A stretch of 8,377 bases of DNA from an uncultured Acetobacteraceae bacterium (GTDB taxonomy: Bacteria; Pseudomonadota; Alphaproteobacteria; Acetobacterales; Acetobacteraceae), in the NCBI GenBank assembly GCA_937874445.1, contig CALNAL010000109.1:1-8377 (forward strand), written 5' to 3'. The notes under the pieces are model-generated. The model did not search any database and was not told the DNA's origin. It worked only from the letters and a program-made list of their open reading frames with translations. The position numbers and the translations under genes are program-made. Below, piece by piece: positions 1 through 6,266 of the stretch. How positions within the stretch are numbered: position 1 is the stretch's first letter; every line of letters begins with the position of its first letter.

Positions 1-26
1 CAGCGTCAGATGTGTATAAGAGACAG
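1..26 (+). other. Illumina Nextera (Tn5) adapter remnant, not genomic
   Basis: Bases 8-26 are exactly the 19-base Tn5 mosaic end AGATGTGTATAAGAGACAG. The seven bases before it (CAGCGTC) match the Nextera read-1 adapter that normally precedes the mosaic end. The window therefore starts at an untrimmed library adapter at a contig end. Genomic sequence starts at about position 27. Open frames that begin inside these bases are artificial. Bases 27-166 hold no gene that I can support. Confidence 0.97.
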
Positions 27-166
27 CTGCCATGCCCTCTATCTTGGCGCGTCGCCGCGTTGGCGCAAGCGGCCAATCCCTCGCCGGGACCGGCTCGCGC
101 ACGGGACGGATGACTTGCCCGCCGCACCCGGCTACGAAGGGCGACGAATCACAGGGAGCTGCGACG

Positions 167-664
167 ATGTCCACGATCAAGACCGGCGATTCCATCCCCG
201 CCATGGCGGTGATGCTGGCCACCCCCGAGGGGCCGCGCGAGAGCACCACCGAGGCGCTGTTCAAGGGGCGCAAGGTGGTGCTGTTCGGGCTTCCCGGCGC
301 CTTCACCCCCACGTGCAGCGCCAAGCACCTGCCCGGCTTCCTCCAGCATGCCGCGGAGTTCCGCGCCAAGGGGGTGGACGCCATCGTCTGCATGGCGGTC
401 AACGACGTCTTCGTCATGCGCGCCTGGGCCAGGGAGCAAGGGGTGGGCGAGGCCATCGTCATGCTCGCCGACGGGGCGGCGGCGCTGACCCGCGCGCTGG
501 GTCTGGGGCTGGATCTCTCCGCGCGCGGCTTCGGCCTGCGCTGCCACCGCTTCGCCCTCGTCGCCGAGGACGGGGTGGTGACCCATCTCGCCATCGAGGC
601 GCCCGGCAGCTTCGAGGTCAGCCGCGCCGAAATGGTTCTCCAGGCACTCGGGACGCCCGCTTGA
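167..664 (+). CDS. Prx5-type peroxiredoxin (thiol peroxidase)
   Basis: This 165-residue cytosolic peroxidase should reduce hydrogen peroxide and alkyl hydroperoxides through a peroxidatic cysteine. The signature PGAFTPTCS (residues 43-51) places that cysteine at C50. The segment around 70-80 (VDAIVCMAVND) and the C-terminal stretch around 120-138 (ARGFGLRCHRFALVAEDG) are typical of the Prx5/AhpC-TSA 'redoxin' branch, and the length is normal. The ATG at 167 is chosen because AGGGAG lies 8-14 bases upstream and the family N-terminus starts here; an in-frame ATG at 32 would add 45 unrelated residues. C75 and C126 are additional cysteines. The region where human PRDX5 has its resolving cysteine carries serine here, so the resolving partner is unclear. 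The tag gene follows after an 18-base gap, which suggests a shared stress-defence transcript. No signal peptide is seen. Confidence 0.93.
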   Translation: MSTIKTGDSIPAMAVMLATPEGPRESTTEALFKGRKVVLFGLPGAFTPTCSAKHLPGFLQHAAEFRAKGVDAIVCMAVNDVFVMRAWAREQGVGEAIVMLADGAAALTRALGLGLDLSARGFGLRCHRFALVAEDGVVTHLAIEAPGSFEVSRAEMVLQALGTPA

Positions 665-682
665 GGAGGTGGGGCTGAGGGC

Positions 683-1219
683 ATGGGCTCCTATTGCGAG
701 GTCGCCCGCGGCAACCCGCTGCACCGTCCCTTCCATGACTGCGAGCACGGCTTTCCCGTCCGCGACGAGGCGCTGCTTTTCGAGCGCCTCGCCCTGGAGA
801 TCATGCAGGCCGGGCTTTCCTGGGAGCTGGTGCTCAAGCGCCGCGAAAGCCTGAGCCGTGCCTTCGCCGGCTTCGTGGTGGACCGCGTGGCCGCCTTCGA
901 CGATGCCGACGTCGCCCGCCTGCTGGCCGACCCGGGCATCGTGCGCAACCGCCTCAAGGTGCTGGCGCTGATCGCCAACGCCCGCACGTTGCAGGGCCTG
1001 CGGACCAGCCATGGCGGCTTCGCAGCCTGGCTCGACGCGCACCACCCGCGCACCCGGCCGGAATGGGTCAAGCTGTTCCGGCGCACCTTCAAGTTTACCG
1101 GCGGCGAGATCGTCGGCGAATTCCTGATGGGCGTGGGCTACCTCCCCGGCGCGCACACGCCGGACTGCCCGGTGTTTGCCACCGTCGCCCGTCTGGACCC
1201 GCCCTGGATGCGGGCCTGA
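683..1219 (+). CDS. tag: DNA-3-methyladenine glycosylase I (Tag)
   Basis: This 178-residue base-excision repair enzyme removes 3-methyladenine from alkylated DNA. It aligns by eye along its length with E. coli Tag. The zinc-snap ligands are all present: C5 and H18 at the N-terminus, H158 and C162 near the C-terminus with the same H-x3-C spacing. The motif EIMQAGLSW (residues 39-47) contains E39, matching E. coli E38 in the base-binding pocket, and W47. The segment RTFKFTGGEIVGEFLMGVG (134-152) matches the conserved C-terminal helix region (KRGFKFVG in E. coli). The ATG at 683 puts C5 at the conserved position. A strong GGAGGT lies at 665-670, overlapping the end of the peroxiredoxin gene and slightly far from the ATG (12 bases); GAGG at 677-680 is too close to be an ideal site. 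It is probably cotranscribed with the upstream peroxiredoxin. Nothing is missing from the active site. Confidence 0.95.
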   Translation: MGSYCEVARGNPLHRPFHDCEHGFPVRDEALLFERLALEIMQAGLSWELVLKRRESLSRAFAGFVVDRVAAFDDADVARLLADPGIVRNRLKVLALIANARTLQGLRTSHGGFAAWLDAHHPRTRPEWVKLFRRTFKFTGGEIVGEFLMGVGYLPGAHTPDCPVFATVARLDPPWMRA

Positions 1220-1255
1220 GCGACCTCCCTTGCCAGCGGCGGCCGATTGGATCAT

Positions 1256-1272
1256 CCCACCGCCCGGGTGGG
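1256..1272 (+). terminator. weak GC hairpin after tag
   Basis: CCCACC (1256-1261) pairs with GGTGGG (1267-1272) around a five-base loop, 37 bases after the tag stop. There is no T-run after it, so it may only be a pause site or a chance palindrome in GC-rich DNA. Confidence 0.25.
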
Positions 1273-1299
1273 GCCGCGTCGTCGTTGGGGGCGGCAGTG

Positions 1300-1439
1300 A
1301 AGGAAGGCTTCTTTTTCCTGAAAGAAAAAGAAGAAAAAAGGACTTTGTTCATTTTGCTCCGCGCATGACACAGGCGCGGAGCCCTTAACGGATAAAGCTT
1401 TCCTGGTTCTCCTTTCTCGAAAGGAGAACACCTTGCCTT
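1300..1439 (+). repeat. cloverleaf-like intergenic repeat, copy A
   Basis: This AT-rich island lies in the 274-base gap between tag and the MFS gene, which holds no gene that I can see. It can be drawn as four helices. The closing stem pairs AAGGAAGG (1300-1307) with 1431-1439, with G1435 bulged. The left hairpin pairs CTTCTTTTTC (1308-1317) with GAAAAAGAAG (1324-1333). The central hairpin pairs 1343-1353 with 1387-1397 (two wobbles, one A·C mismatch) and continues above an internal loop as GCTCCGCGC (1356-1364) with GCGCGGAGC (1374-1382). The right hairpin pairs GTTCTCCTTT (1406-1415) with AAAGGAGAAC (1420-1429) across a CTCG loop. Copy B has the same order of helices and shares linker sequence such as GGACTTT and AACGGA. 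The pairings were read by eye; no folding was computed. The orientation given is arbitrary. Confidence 0.8.
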
Positions 1440-1493
1440 TCCCTTCCGGCGGAGAGGTGCAACAGGCGGCAAGCCCCCGAGTGGAGATTCCCG

Positions 1494-2762
1494 ATGCGCC
1501 TGACCTTCCGCGGGCTGGGTTCCCGGCTGCGCGCATGGCGTCGCGGCAGCCAGGCCGCCATGCCCTTCGTGATGCTGACGGTGCTGATCGACATGATCTC
1601 GATCGGCCTCATCGTCCCCGTGCTGCCGGCATTGGTGGGCGGCTTCACCGATTCGCAGGGCGACATGTCCTTCTGGTTCGGCGCGGTGGTGTTCGCCTTC
1701 GGCATCGCCAATTTCTTCGGGGCGCCAGTGCTGGGCGCGCTTTCCGACACCTACGGGCGCCGCCCAATTCTTCTGCTCGGTTTCTGCGGCCTCGGCCTCA
1801 ACCTCTTCGCGACGGGCCTGGCCGGCGCGCTCTGGGTGCTGGTGGCGGTGCGCCTGGTGGCGGGCGCGCTGCAGGCCAACGCGGCGGTGGCCAATGCCTA
1901 TGTCGCCGACATCACGCCCCCCGAGGCGCGCACCCGGCGCTTCGGCCTGCTGGGCGCGATGACCGGCGTCGGCTTCATCATCGGCCCGGTGGCCGGCGGC
2001 CTGCTGGGGGCGGTGGATCTGCGCCTGCCCTTCTTCGCCGGTGGCGCGCTGTCGATGGTCAATCTGCTCTACGGCGTGTTCGTCATGCCGGAATCGCTGC
2101 CGCCGGAGCGGCGCCGGCGTTTCCGCTGGAAGGCGGCCAATCCGCTCGGCGCGCTGCGAGGGCTGGCCCGGCTGGAGGGGGTGGGGCCGCTGATGGCGGT
2201 GGTGGCGCTCAACGCGCTCGCCCAGTTCACCGGCTATTCGAGCTGGGTGCTCTTCGCCACCTTCAAGTTCGGCTGGGGGCCCTGGGAGAACGGCTGGTGC
2301 CTGGCGGCTTCCGGCGGCGTCTCGGTGGTGGTGCAGGGCCTGCTGATGGGCCACCTGCTGCGCCACCTCGCGCCCTTCCGCCTCACCCTGGCCGGGCTGG
2401 CCTCGGCGGCGCTGTCCTACGCGGCCTTCGGCGCGGTTCCCGAGGGGTGGATGCTCTATGGCATCATCGTCCTCAACCTGTTCGGCTACACGGTGCTGCC
2501 GGCCATCCAGGGCCTCGTCTCCGCCGCCGCCACGCCGCGCACCCAGGGCCAGGTGATGGGCGCCGTCGCCGCCCTCAACAGCCTGATGGCTGTCTTCGCC
2601 CCGATGCTCAGCGCCCCCCTGCTGGCCCTCGTCTCCGGCCTGCCCCGCGGCGACTGGCGCATCGGCGGACCCCTCTACTTCTGCGCCGCCCTGGAGGTCG
2701 CCGCCCTCGGCTGCGCGCTGGTGCAGGTCCGGCGGGGAAGGAAGAAGGTCTTCTTTTCCTGA
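1494..2762 (+). CDS. TetA-like MFS drug/H+ antiporter
   Basis: This 422-residue inner-membrane transporter of the major facilitator superfamily most resembles the tetracycline-resistance (TetA, DHA1, 12-helix) branch. Helix 1 carries LIDMISIGLIVPVLP (31-45), like the Asp-containing helix 1 of TetA, with D33 in the position of TetA D15. MFS motif A is GALSDTYGRRPI (81-92), and the antiporter motif C is GVGFIIGPVAGG (158-169). MPESLPPERRRRF (198-210) starts the central cytoplasmic loop and is typical of TetA proteins. The substrate cannot be told from sequence; the genomic role may be general efflux. The ATG at 1494 has GGAG at 1483-1486. No TetR gene sits next to it. The last codons (RKKVFFS) lie in repeat copy B, and the TGA stop at 2760-2762 is in the loop of its left hairpin, so the C-terminal tail probably comes from the repeat. 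Confidence 0.9.
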   Translation: MRLTFRGLGSRLRAWRRGSQAAMPFVMLTVLIDMISIGLIVPVLPALVGGFTDSQGDMSFWFGAVVFAFGIANFFGAPVLGALSDTYGRRPILLLGFCGLGLNLFATGLAGALWVLVAVRLVAGALQANAAVANAYVADITPPEARTRRFGLLGAMTGVGFIIGPVAGGLLGAVDLRLPFFAGGALSMVNLLYGVFVMPESLPPERRRRFRWKAANPLGALRGLARLEGVGPLMAVVALNALAQFTGYSSWVLFATFKFGWGPWENGWCLAASGGVSVVVQGLLMGHLLRHLAPFRLTLAGLASAALSYAAFGAVPEGWMLYGIIVLNLFGYTVLPAIQGLVSAAATPRTQGQVMGAVAALNSLMAVFAPMLSAPLLALVSGLPRGDWRIGGPLYFCAALEVAALGCALVQVRRGRKKVFFS

Positions 2763-2878
2763 AGGAAAAGAAGCAAAAGGACTTTATTCGTTGGGCTTCG
2801 CTCCAGTTCAAGCTGCGAGCCCCCCAACGGACAAAGCTTTTTCGGCCCCTTTTTCTCGAAAAAGGAACGTCTTTTCTT
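2738..2878 (+). repeat. cloverleaf-like intergenic repeat, copy B
   Basis: This is a second copy of the element seen at 1300-1439. The closing stem pairs 2738-2749 with 2867-2878 (10 of 12 positions, two wobbles). The left hairpin pairs CTTCTTTTCC (2750-2759) with GGAAAAGAAG (2764-2773) around TGAA. The central hairpin pairs 2782-2795 with 2823-2836 (one A·C mismatch, one wobble), then C2796/T2797 with A2818/G2819 and CGC (2799-2801) with GCG (2815-2817). The right hairpin pairs CCTTTTT (2848-2854) with AAAAAGG (2859-2865) across CTCG. It lies between the convergent MFS and dinB genes and contains the stop of the first; the dinB stop (2877-2879) overlaps its right edge. It may act as a two-way transcription end, although no helix has a clear T-run after it. 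Confidence 0.8.
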
Positions 2879-4187
2879 AAAGGTCCCGCCCCCGGTGGAT
2901 GGCATCGGCGCCGAACCTGTCGCGCAGGGCGTCGATGGCGTCCTGGGTGGCGACCCGCCTGGGCACGCCGGGGTCGGCGAGGTCGGGCTGGTCGGCGAGG
3001 GCGCGGGGGGCCAGCGGCTGGGCGCCGATGCCGATGAGGCGGAAGGCGGTGCCGTCGATCTCGGGCGCGAGCAGCGCGCGGGCGGCGGCGAACAGCACGT
3101 CGGGCAGGCCGGTGGGGGACTCGAAGCGGTGGGTGCGGGTGCGCAGGGCGAAGCCGGCGGTCTTCAGCTTGAGCACCACCCCGCCCGCGGCGAAATCCTC
3201 GCGCCGCAGCCGCAGAGCCAGCTTTTCCGTCATGCGCCAGAGATGCTTCTCCAGTGTGGCGCGGTCGGCGAAGTCGCTCTCGAAGGTGGTTTCGGCGCTG
3301 ATCGATTTGGTCTCGCGCACCGGGTTGACGGGGCGCGTGTCCTCCCCGCGGGCGCGGGCGACCAGCCCCGGTCCCTCGTCGCCGAGGCGGGCGCGGGCGA
3401 TGCGGGCGTCGAGGGCGGCGAGCTGGCCGAGGCGGGTGATGCCCAGGGCCGCCAGCTGCCGTTCCATCGCCGGCCCCACTCCGGGCAGCAGGCGCACCGG
3501 CTCCGGGGCGAGCAGGGCGGCCGCCTCCGAGCCGATCACCACGAAGCCGCGCGGCTTGTCGCGGTCGGCGGCGATCTTGGCCATCAGCCGGTTGCGCGCG
3601 AGCCCGATGGAGACCGTGACCCCCACCGTGCGTTCCACCTCGCGGGCGAAGCGGGCCAGCACCGCGGCGGGGGGCGCACCGTGCAGGGCGGCGGTGCCGG
3701 ACAGGTCGAGCGCGGCCTCGTCGATGGAGAGCGGCTGCACCAGCGGCGTGAGGCGCCCCATCAGCGCGCGGATGCGCTGGGAGGCCTCGCGGTAGCGGGG
3801 GAAGTCGGGCGGCAGCACCACGGCATCGGGGCACAGCTTGAGCGCGCGGGCCATCGGCATGGCGCTGTGCACGCCGGAGAGGCGGGCGATGTAGCAGGCG
3901 GTGGAAACCACTCCGCGCGGCCCGGTGCCGCCCACGATCAGCGGGCGGGAGGCCAGCTCCGGCCGGTCGCGCTTTTCCACGCTGGCATAGAAGGCGTCGC
4001 AATCGACATGGGCGATGGCGAGGTCGAACAGCTCGGGGTGGCGCACCAGGCGCCGGCTGCCGCAGACCGGGCAGGAAGCGCGCTCGCCCGGATCGGCCCC
4101 GCAGTCGCGGCACAGCCCAGGCCCCGGGGACGCGGGCCCCGGGGACACGGGCATCGGGGGGGGAGTCAGTCCCGCGGCGCGGGCCAT
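2877..4187 (-). CDS. dinB: DNA polymerase IV (Y family) with N-terminal zinc ribbon
   Basis: This 436-residue error-prone translesion polymerase extends primers past damaged bases. An N-terminal extension of about 55 residues holds CRDC (26-29) and CPVC (39-42), a likely zinc ribbon absent from E. coli Pol IV. The catalytic core starts at AHVDCDAFYASVE (59-71), with metal ligand D62 and a Tyr steric gate at Y67. SIDEA (154-158) supplies D156 and E157. A helix-hairpin-helix lies at LLPGVGPAMERQLAALGI (233-250), and the little-finger domain runs to about 390. The tail around 416-436 (DAIDALRDRFGADAI) resembles alphaproteobacterial Pol IV ends; I see no obvious clamp-binding motif. Start choice is uncertain: ATG at 4187 overlaps the end of mak by 22 bases, while ATG at 4154 gives 425 residues. 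Neither has a good ribosome-binding site. It follows mak and is probably translationally coupled to it. The stop lies at the edge of repeat copy B. Confidence 0.93.
   Translation of the reverse strand: MARAAGLTPPPMPVSPGPASPGPGLCRDCGADPGERASCPVCGSRRLVRHPELFDLAIAHVDCDAFYASVEKRDRPELASRPLIVGGTGPRGVVSTACYIARLSGVHSAMPMARALKLCPDAVVLPPDFPRYREASQRIRALMGRLTPLVQPLSIDEAALDLSGTAALHGAPPAAVLARFAREVERTVGVTVSIGLARNRLMAKIAADRDKPRGFVVIGSEAAALLAPEPVRLLPGVGPAMERQLAALGITRLGQLAALDARIARARLGDEGPGLVARARGEDTRPVNPVRETKSISAETTFESDFADRATLEKHLWRMTEKLALRLRREDFAAGGVVLKLKTAGFALRTRTHRFESPTGLPDVLFAAARALLAPEIDGTAFRLIGIGAQPLAPRALADQPDLADPGVPRRVATQDAIDALRDRFGADAIHRGRDL
4120..4149 (-). repeat. 15-base tandem duplication in the dinB N-terminus
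   Basis: Two 15-base units, 4120-4134 and 4135-4149, differ at one base. They keep the reading frame and encode the Pro/Ser/Gly stretch SPGPASPGPG just before the zinc ribbon of DinB. This looks like a slippage-made linker. It lies between the two possible dinB starts and the first cysteine pair, so it does not affect the catalytic core. Confidence 0.7.
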
Positions 4188-5095
4188 AGCCAGGCGGCAC
4201 CGCGCACGCCGGAGGAATCGCCGTGGCGATTCTTCACCACCGGGGTCTGCACGAAGTCGGAGAACACGTAGCGCGCCAGCAGCGGCGGCACGTCGCGGTA
4301 GAGGTGCTCCATGTTGGAGAGCCCCCCGCCCAGCACCACCACGTCGGGGTCGATGATGTTGATGATGACGGCCAGCGCGCGGGCCAGGCGGTCGGCGTGG
4401 CGGGCCAGCGCGGCGATGGCCTTCTCTTCTCCGGCGGCGGCGCGGGCGGGAATGCAGGAGGCGTCGAGGGCCTCGGGGCCGTCGCAGTCGCGGGCCAGTC
4501 CGGTGCCGGAGATGTAGGTTTCCAGGCAGTTGGCGTGGCCGCACCAGCAGGTGGTGCCGGGCAGCTCCTCGGGGCGCGGCCAGGGCAGGGGCGTGTGGCC
4601 CCACTCGCCGGCGATGTGGTGGCGTCCCCGCAGCACGCGCCCGTCGATGACGATGCCGCCGCCGCAGCCGGTGCCGATGATGACCCCGAACACGCAATGC
4701 GCCCCGCTCCCCGCGCCGTCGGTGGCCTCGGAGAGGGCGAAGCAGTTGGCGTCGTTTTCCACCCGCACCTCGCGCGCCAGGGCCTCGGAGATGTCGCGGT
4801 CGAAGGGGTGGCCGTTGAGCGCGATGGAGTTGGAGTTCTTCACCAGTCCGGTGGCCGGGCTGATGACCCCGGGGATGCCGATGCCCACCGTGGTCGCGGC
4901 GCCGAGTTCGCGCTCGGCCGAACGCACCAGCTCGGCGATGGCCGCGACCGAGGCATCGTAGCCCTTGGGGGTGGGGATGCGCCGGCGCAGGCGCTCGGTG
5001 CCGGTGCGGTCGAGAGCGGCCACCTCGATCTTGGTGCCGCCGAGGTCGATGCCGATACGGTATTCGGGGCGGTATTCGGAAGGGTTCGCGCTCAT
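4166..5095 (-). CDS. mak: ROK-family fructokinase (Mak-like)
   Basis: This 309-residue cytosolic sugar kinase should phosphorylate fructose with ATP to fructose 6-phosphate. The phosphate-binding motif is DLGGTK (17-22). VENDANCFALSE (112-123) carries the catalytic D115, and IIGTGCGGG (139-147) is the second ATP-binding loop. The ROK zinc site is complete: H167 in GEWGH, then CWCGHANC with C183, C185 and C190. Among ROK kinases it resembles E. coli Mak more than NagK or Glk: GVISPATGLVKNSNS (76-90), NGHPFDRD (94-101) and the end HGDSSGVRGAAWLWP (291-305) are nearly the Mak sequence. Substrate preference is inferred from this likeness. The ATG at 5095 is the only sensible start; the ribosome-binding site is poor. 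It is divergent from ybaK and overlaps the downstream dinB by 22 bases if dinB starts at 4187. Confidence 0.92.
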   Translation of the reverse strand: MSANPSEYRPEYRIGIDLGGTKIEVAALDRTGTERLRRRIPTPKGYDASVAAIAELVRSAERELGAATTVGIGIPGVISPATGLVKNSNSIALNGHPFDRDISEALAREVRVENDANCFALSEATDGAGSGAHCVFGVIIGTGCGGGIVIDGRVLRGRHHIAGEWGHTPLPWPRPEELPGTTCWCGHANCLETYISGTGLARDCDGPEALDASCIPARAAAGEEKAIAALARHADRLARALAVIINIIDPDVVVLGGGLSNMEHLYRDVPPLLARYVFSDFVQTPVVKNRHGDSSGVRGAAWLWPAPRD

Positions 5096-5224
5096 GGGGT
5101 ATGATTTACCAGCAATGCCCCCGCCGCAGAAGCACCGATGCGCGCGCAGCGCATGGGGCGGGGCTTGCGTCGGGCGCGTGGCGGTGCAGCATCGGGGCCC
5201 GAAGACCGAGTGGGGAATCTGGCC
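5096..5224. promoter_or_regulatory. divergent mak / ybaK intergenic region
   Basis: These 129 bases separate the starts of mak (reverse) and ybaK (forward), so promoters for both should lie here. TATGAT at 5100-5105 on the forward strand resembles a -10 box, but no convincing -35 box stands at the right distance. On the reverse strand TTCTGC, 17 bases, TAAATC is only a weak match. No operator-like palindrome was seen. Confidence 0.35.
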
Positions 5225-5710
5225 ATGGTCGCGAGAGTCACGCCTGCCGTGAAGGCCGCCGAGGCGGCGAAGCTGAAGTTCCGGCTGATGGAATACGAAT
5301 ACGACCATGACGCCGAGGCCAAGGGCATGCAGGCCGCCGAGGCCATCGGCCTGCCGCCGTCGCAGGTGTTCAAGACCCTGGTCGCGGTGCTGGAGGGGGG
5401 CGAGATGGTGTGCGCCGCCATTCCCGCCGACGCGCATCTTTCGCTGAAGGCGCTGGCCCATGCCGCCGGGGCCAAGCACGCCGAGATGGCCGAGCCCGCC
5501 AAGGCCGAGCGCGCCACCGGCTACGTGGTGGGCGGCATCAGCCCCTTCGGCCAGAAGAAGCGCATGCGGCTGTTCATCGACGCATCCGCCCTGGAGCAGC
5601 AGGAGATCGTCGTCTCGGCGGGGCGGCGGGGCTTGCAGATCGCCGCCGCTCCGGCCGATATGGCACAGGCGCTCAAGGCCACGCTCTGCCCGCTCAAGGC
5701 TGCGGTCTGA
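5225..5710 (+). CDS. ybaK: YbaK-type Cys-tRNA(Pro) deacylase
   Basis: This 161-residue cytosolic trans-editing enzyme hydrolyses cysteine wrongly attached to tRNA(Pro). The whole protein follows the E. coli YbaK pattern: TPAVKAAEAAKLKF at the start (6-19), QVFKTL (47-52) with the functionally essential lysine K50, and ATGYVVGGISPFGQKKR (97-113), the hallmark substrate-pocket segment. VSAGRRGLQI (130-139) is the conserved C-terminal piece. The length is normal. The ATG at 5225 has TGGGGA at 5211-5216 as a weak ribosome-binding site; an in-frame GTG at 5210 would add five residues. It is followed after 22 bases by mogA, so the two are probably cotranscribed, though their functions are unrelated. 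YbaK proteins usually work with prolyl-tRNA synthetase, which is not in this window. Confidence 0.94.
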   Translation: MVARVTPAVKAAEAAKLKFRLMEYEYDHDAEAKGMQAAEAIGLPPSQVFKTLVAVLEGGEMVCAAIPADAHLSLKALAHAAGAKHAEMAEPAKAERATGYVVGGISPFGQKKRMRLFIDASALEQQEIVVSAGRRGLQIAAAPADMAQALKATLCPLKAAV

Positions 5711-5732
5711 GCGGGAAAAGGGGGAGGCAGAC

Positions 5733-6266
5733 ATGAACGGGACACCGATCGGCGTGGTCACGGTTTCGGACCGCGCGAGCCGGGGCATCTACGAGGACAA
5801 GGGCGGCCCGGCGATCGTGGCGGAGCTGGGGCGCATCCTCGCCTCGCCGTGGCGCGCCGTGCCGCGCCTGGTGCCCGACGAGCAGCCGATGATCGAGGCC
5901 GTGCTGCGCGAGCTGGCCGATGCCGAGCACTGCGCGCTGGTGGTCACCACCGGCGGCACCGGCCCGGCGGCGCGCGACGTCACGCCCGAGGCCACCGAGG
6001 CGGTGTGCGCCAAGATGATGCCCGGCTTCGGCGAGCTGATGCGCACGGTCTCGCTGCGCGCGGTGCCCACCGCCATCCTCTCGCGCCAGACCGCCGGCAT
6101 CCGGGGGAGCTGCCTGATCGTCAACCTCCCCGGCAAGCCCACCGCCATCGCCGAGTGCCTCGGCGCGGTGTTCCCCGCCATTCCCTATTGCATCGACCTC
6201 ATCGGCGGCCCGCGCCTGGAGACCGATCCGGCGGTGTGCAAGGCCTTCAGACCGAAGGGCGCGTGA
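5733..6266 (+). CDS. mogA: molybdopterin adenylyltransferase MogA
   Basis: This 177-residue enzyme activates molybdopterin by adenylylation before molybdate insertion, a late step of molybdenum cofactor synthesis. The residues align with E. coli MogA with the same numbering in the first half: SDRASRGIYEDKG (12-24), PDEQ (48-51) with D49, TTGGTGPAARDVTPEA (72-87) with D82, MPGFGELMR (96-104) and AILSRQ (114-119). NLPGKP (131-136) binds the pterin phosphate region. Compared with E. coli MogA (195 residues) it lacks the insertion after ECL and a short tail, as in many relatives. The ribosome-binding site GGAGG (5723-5727) is strong. Its stop lies at 6264-6266 inside an 18-base tandem duplication, so a second in-frame stop follows. 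The last 20 bases overlap the end of the convergent tetR-type gene. Confidence 0.95.
   Translation: MNGTPIGVVTVSDRASRGIYEDKGGPAIVAELGRILASPWRAVPRLVPDEQPMIEAVLRELADAEHCALVVTTGGTGPAARDVTPEATEAVCAKMMPGFGELMRTVSLRAVPTAILSRQTAGIRGSCLIVNLPGKPTAIAECLGAVFPAIPYCIDLIGGPRLETDPAVCKAFRPKGA

Noticed and set aside
8..26. Tn5 transposon end as a natural mobile element
   Set aside because: The adjoining bases are Nextera adapter sequence, and the match starts at the first base of the window, so it is a library artefact.
149..1255. Long reverse open frame across the peroxiredoxin and tag genes
   Set aside because: It is a shadow of two well-supported forward genes in GC-rich DNA. Its translation is low-complexity, rich in Gly, Ala, His and Gln, with no recognisable domain.
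1300..1439. A tRNA gene, suggested by the cloverleaf-like drawing
   Set aside because: The arms are far too long, and no T-arm consensus, anticodon loop or tRNA-like acceptor stem is visible.
1432..1473. Inverted pair CTTGCC / GGCAAG upstream of the MFS gene
   Set aside because: Only six bases with a 30-base loop, and the left part is better explained by the closing stem of repeat copy A.
1095..2366. Long reverse open frame across the repeat and the MFS gene
   Set aside because: Composition is typical of an antisense frame (Gln/His/Arg/Ala-rich), and the forward frame is a clear MFS transporter.
2738..2878. Standard rho-independent terminators
   Set aside because: Several hairpins are present, but none is GC-rich with a following T-run on either strand, so a terminator role stays a hypothesis only.
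2895..4271. Long forward open frame opposite dinB
   Set aside because: The reverse strand encodes all Pol IV motifs. The forward translation has no domain and is antisense-like.
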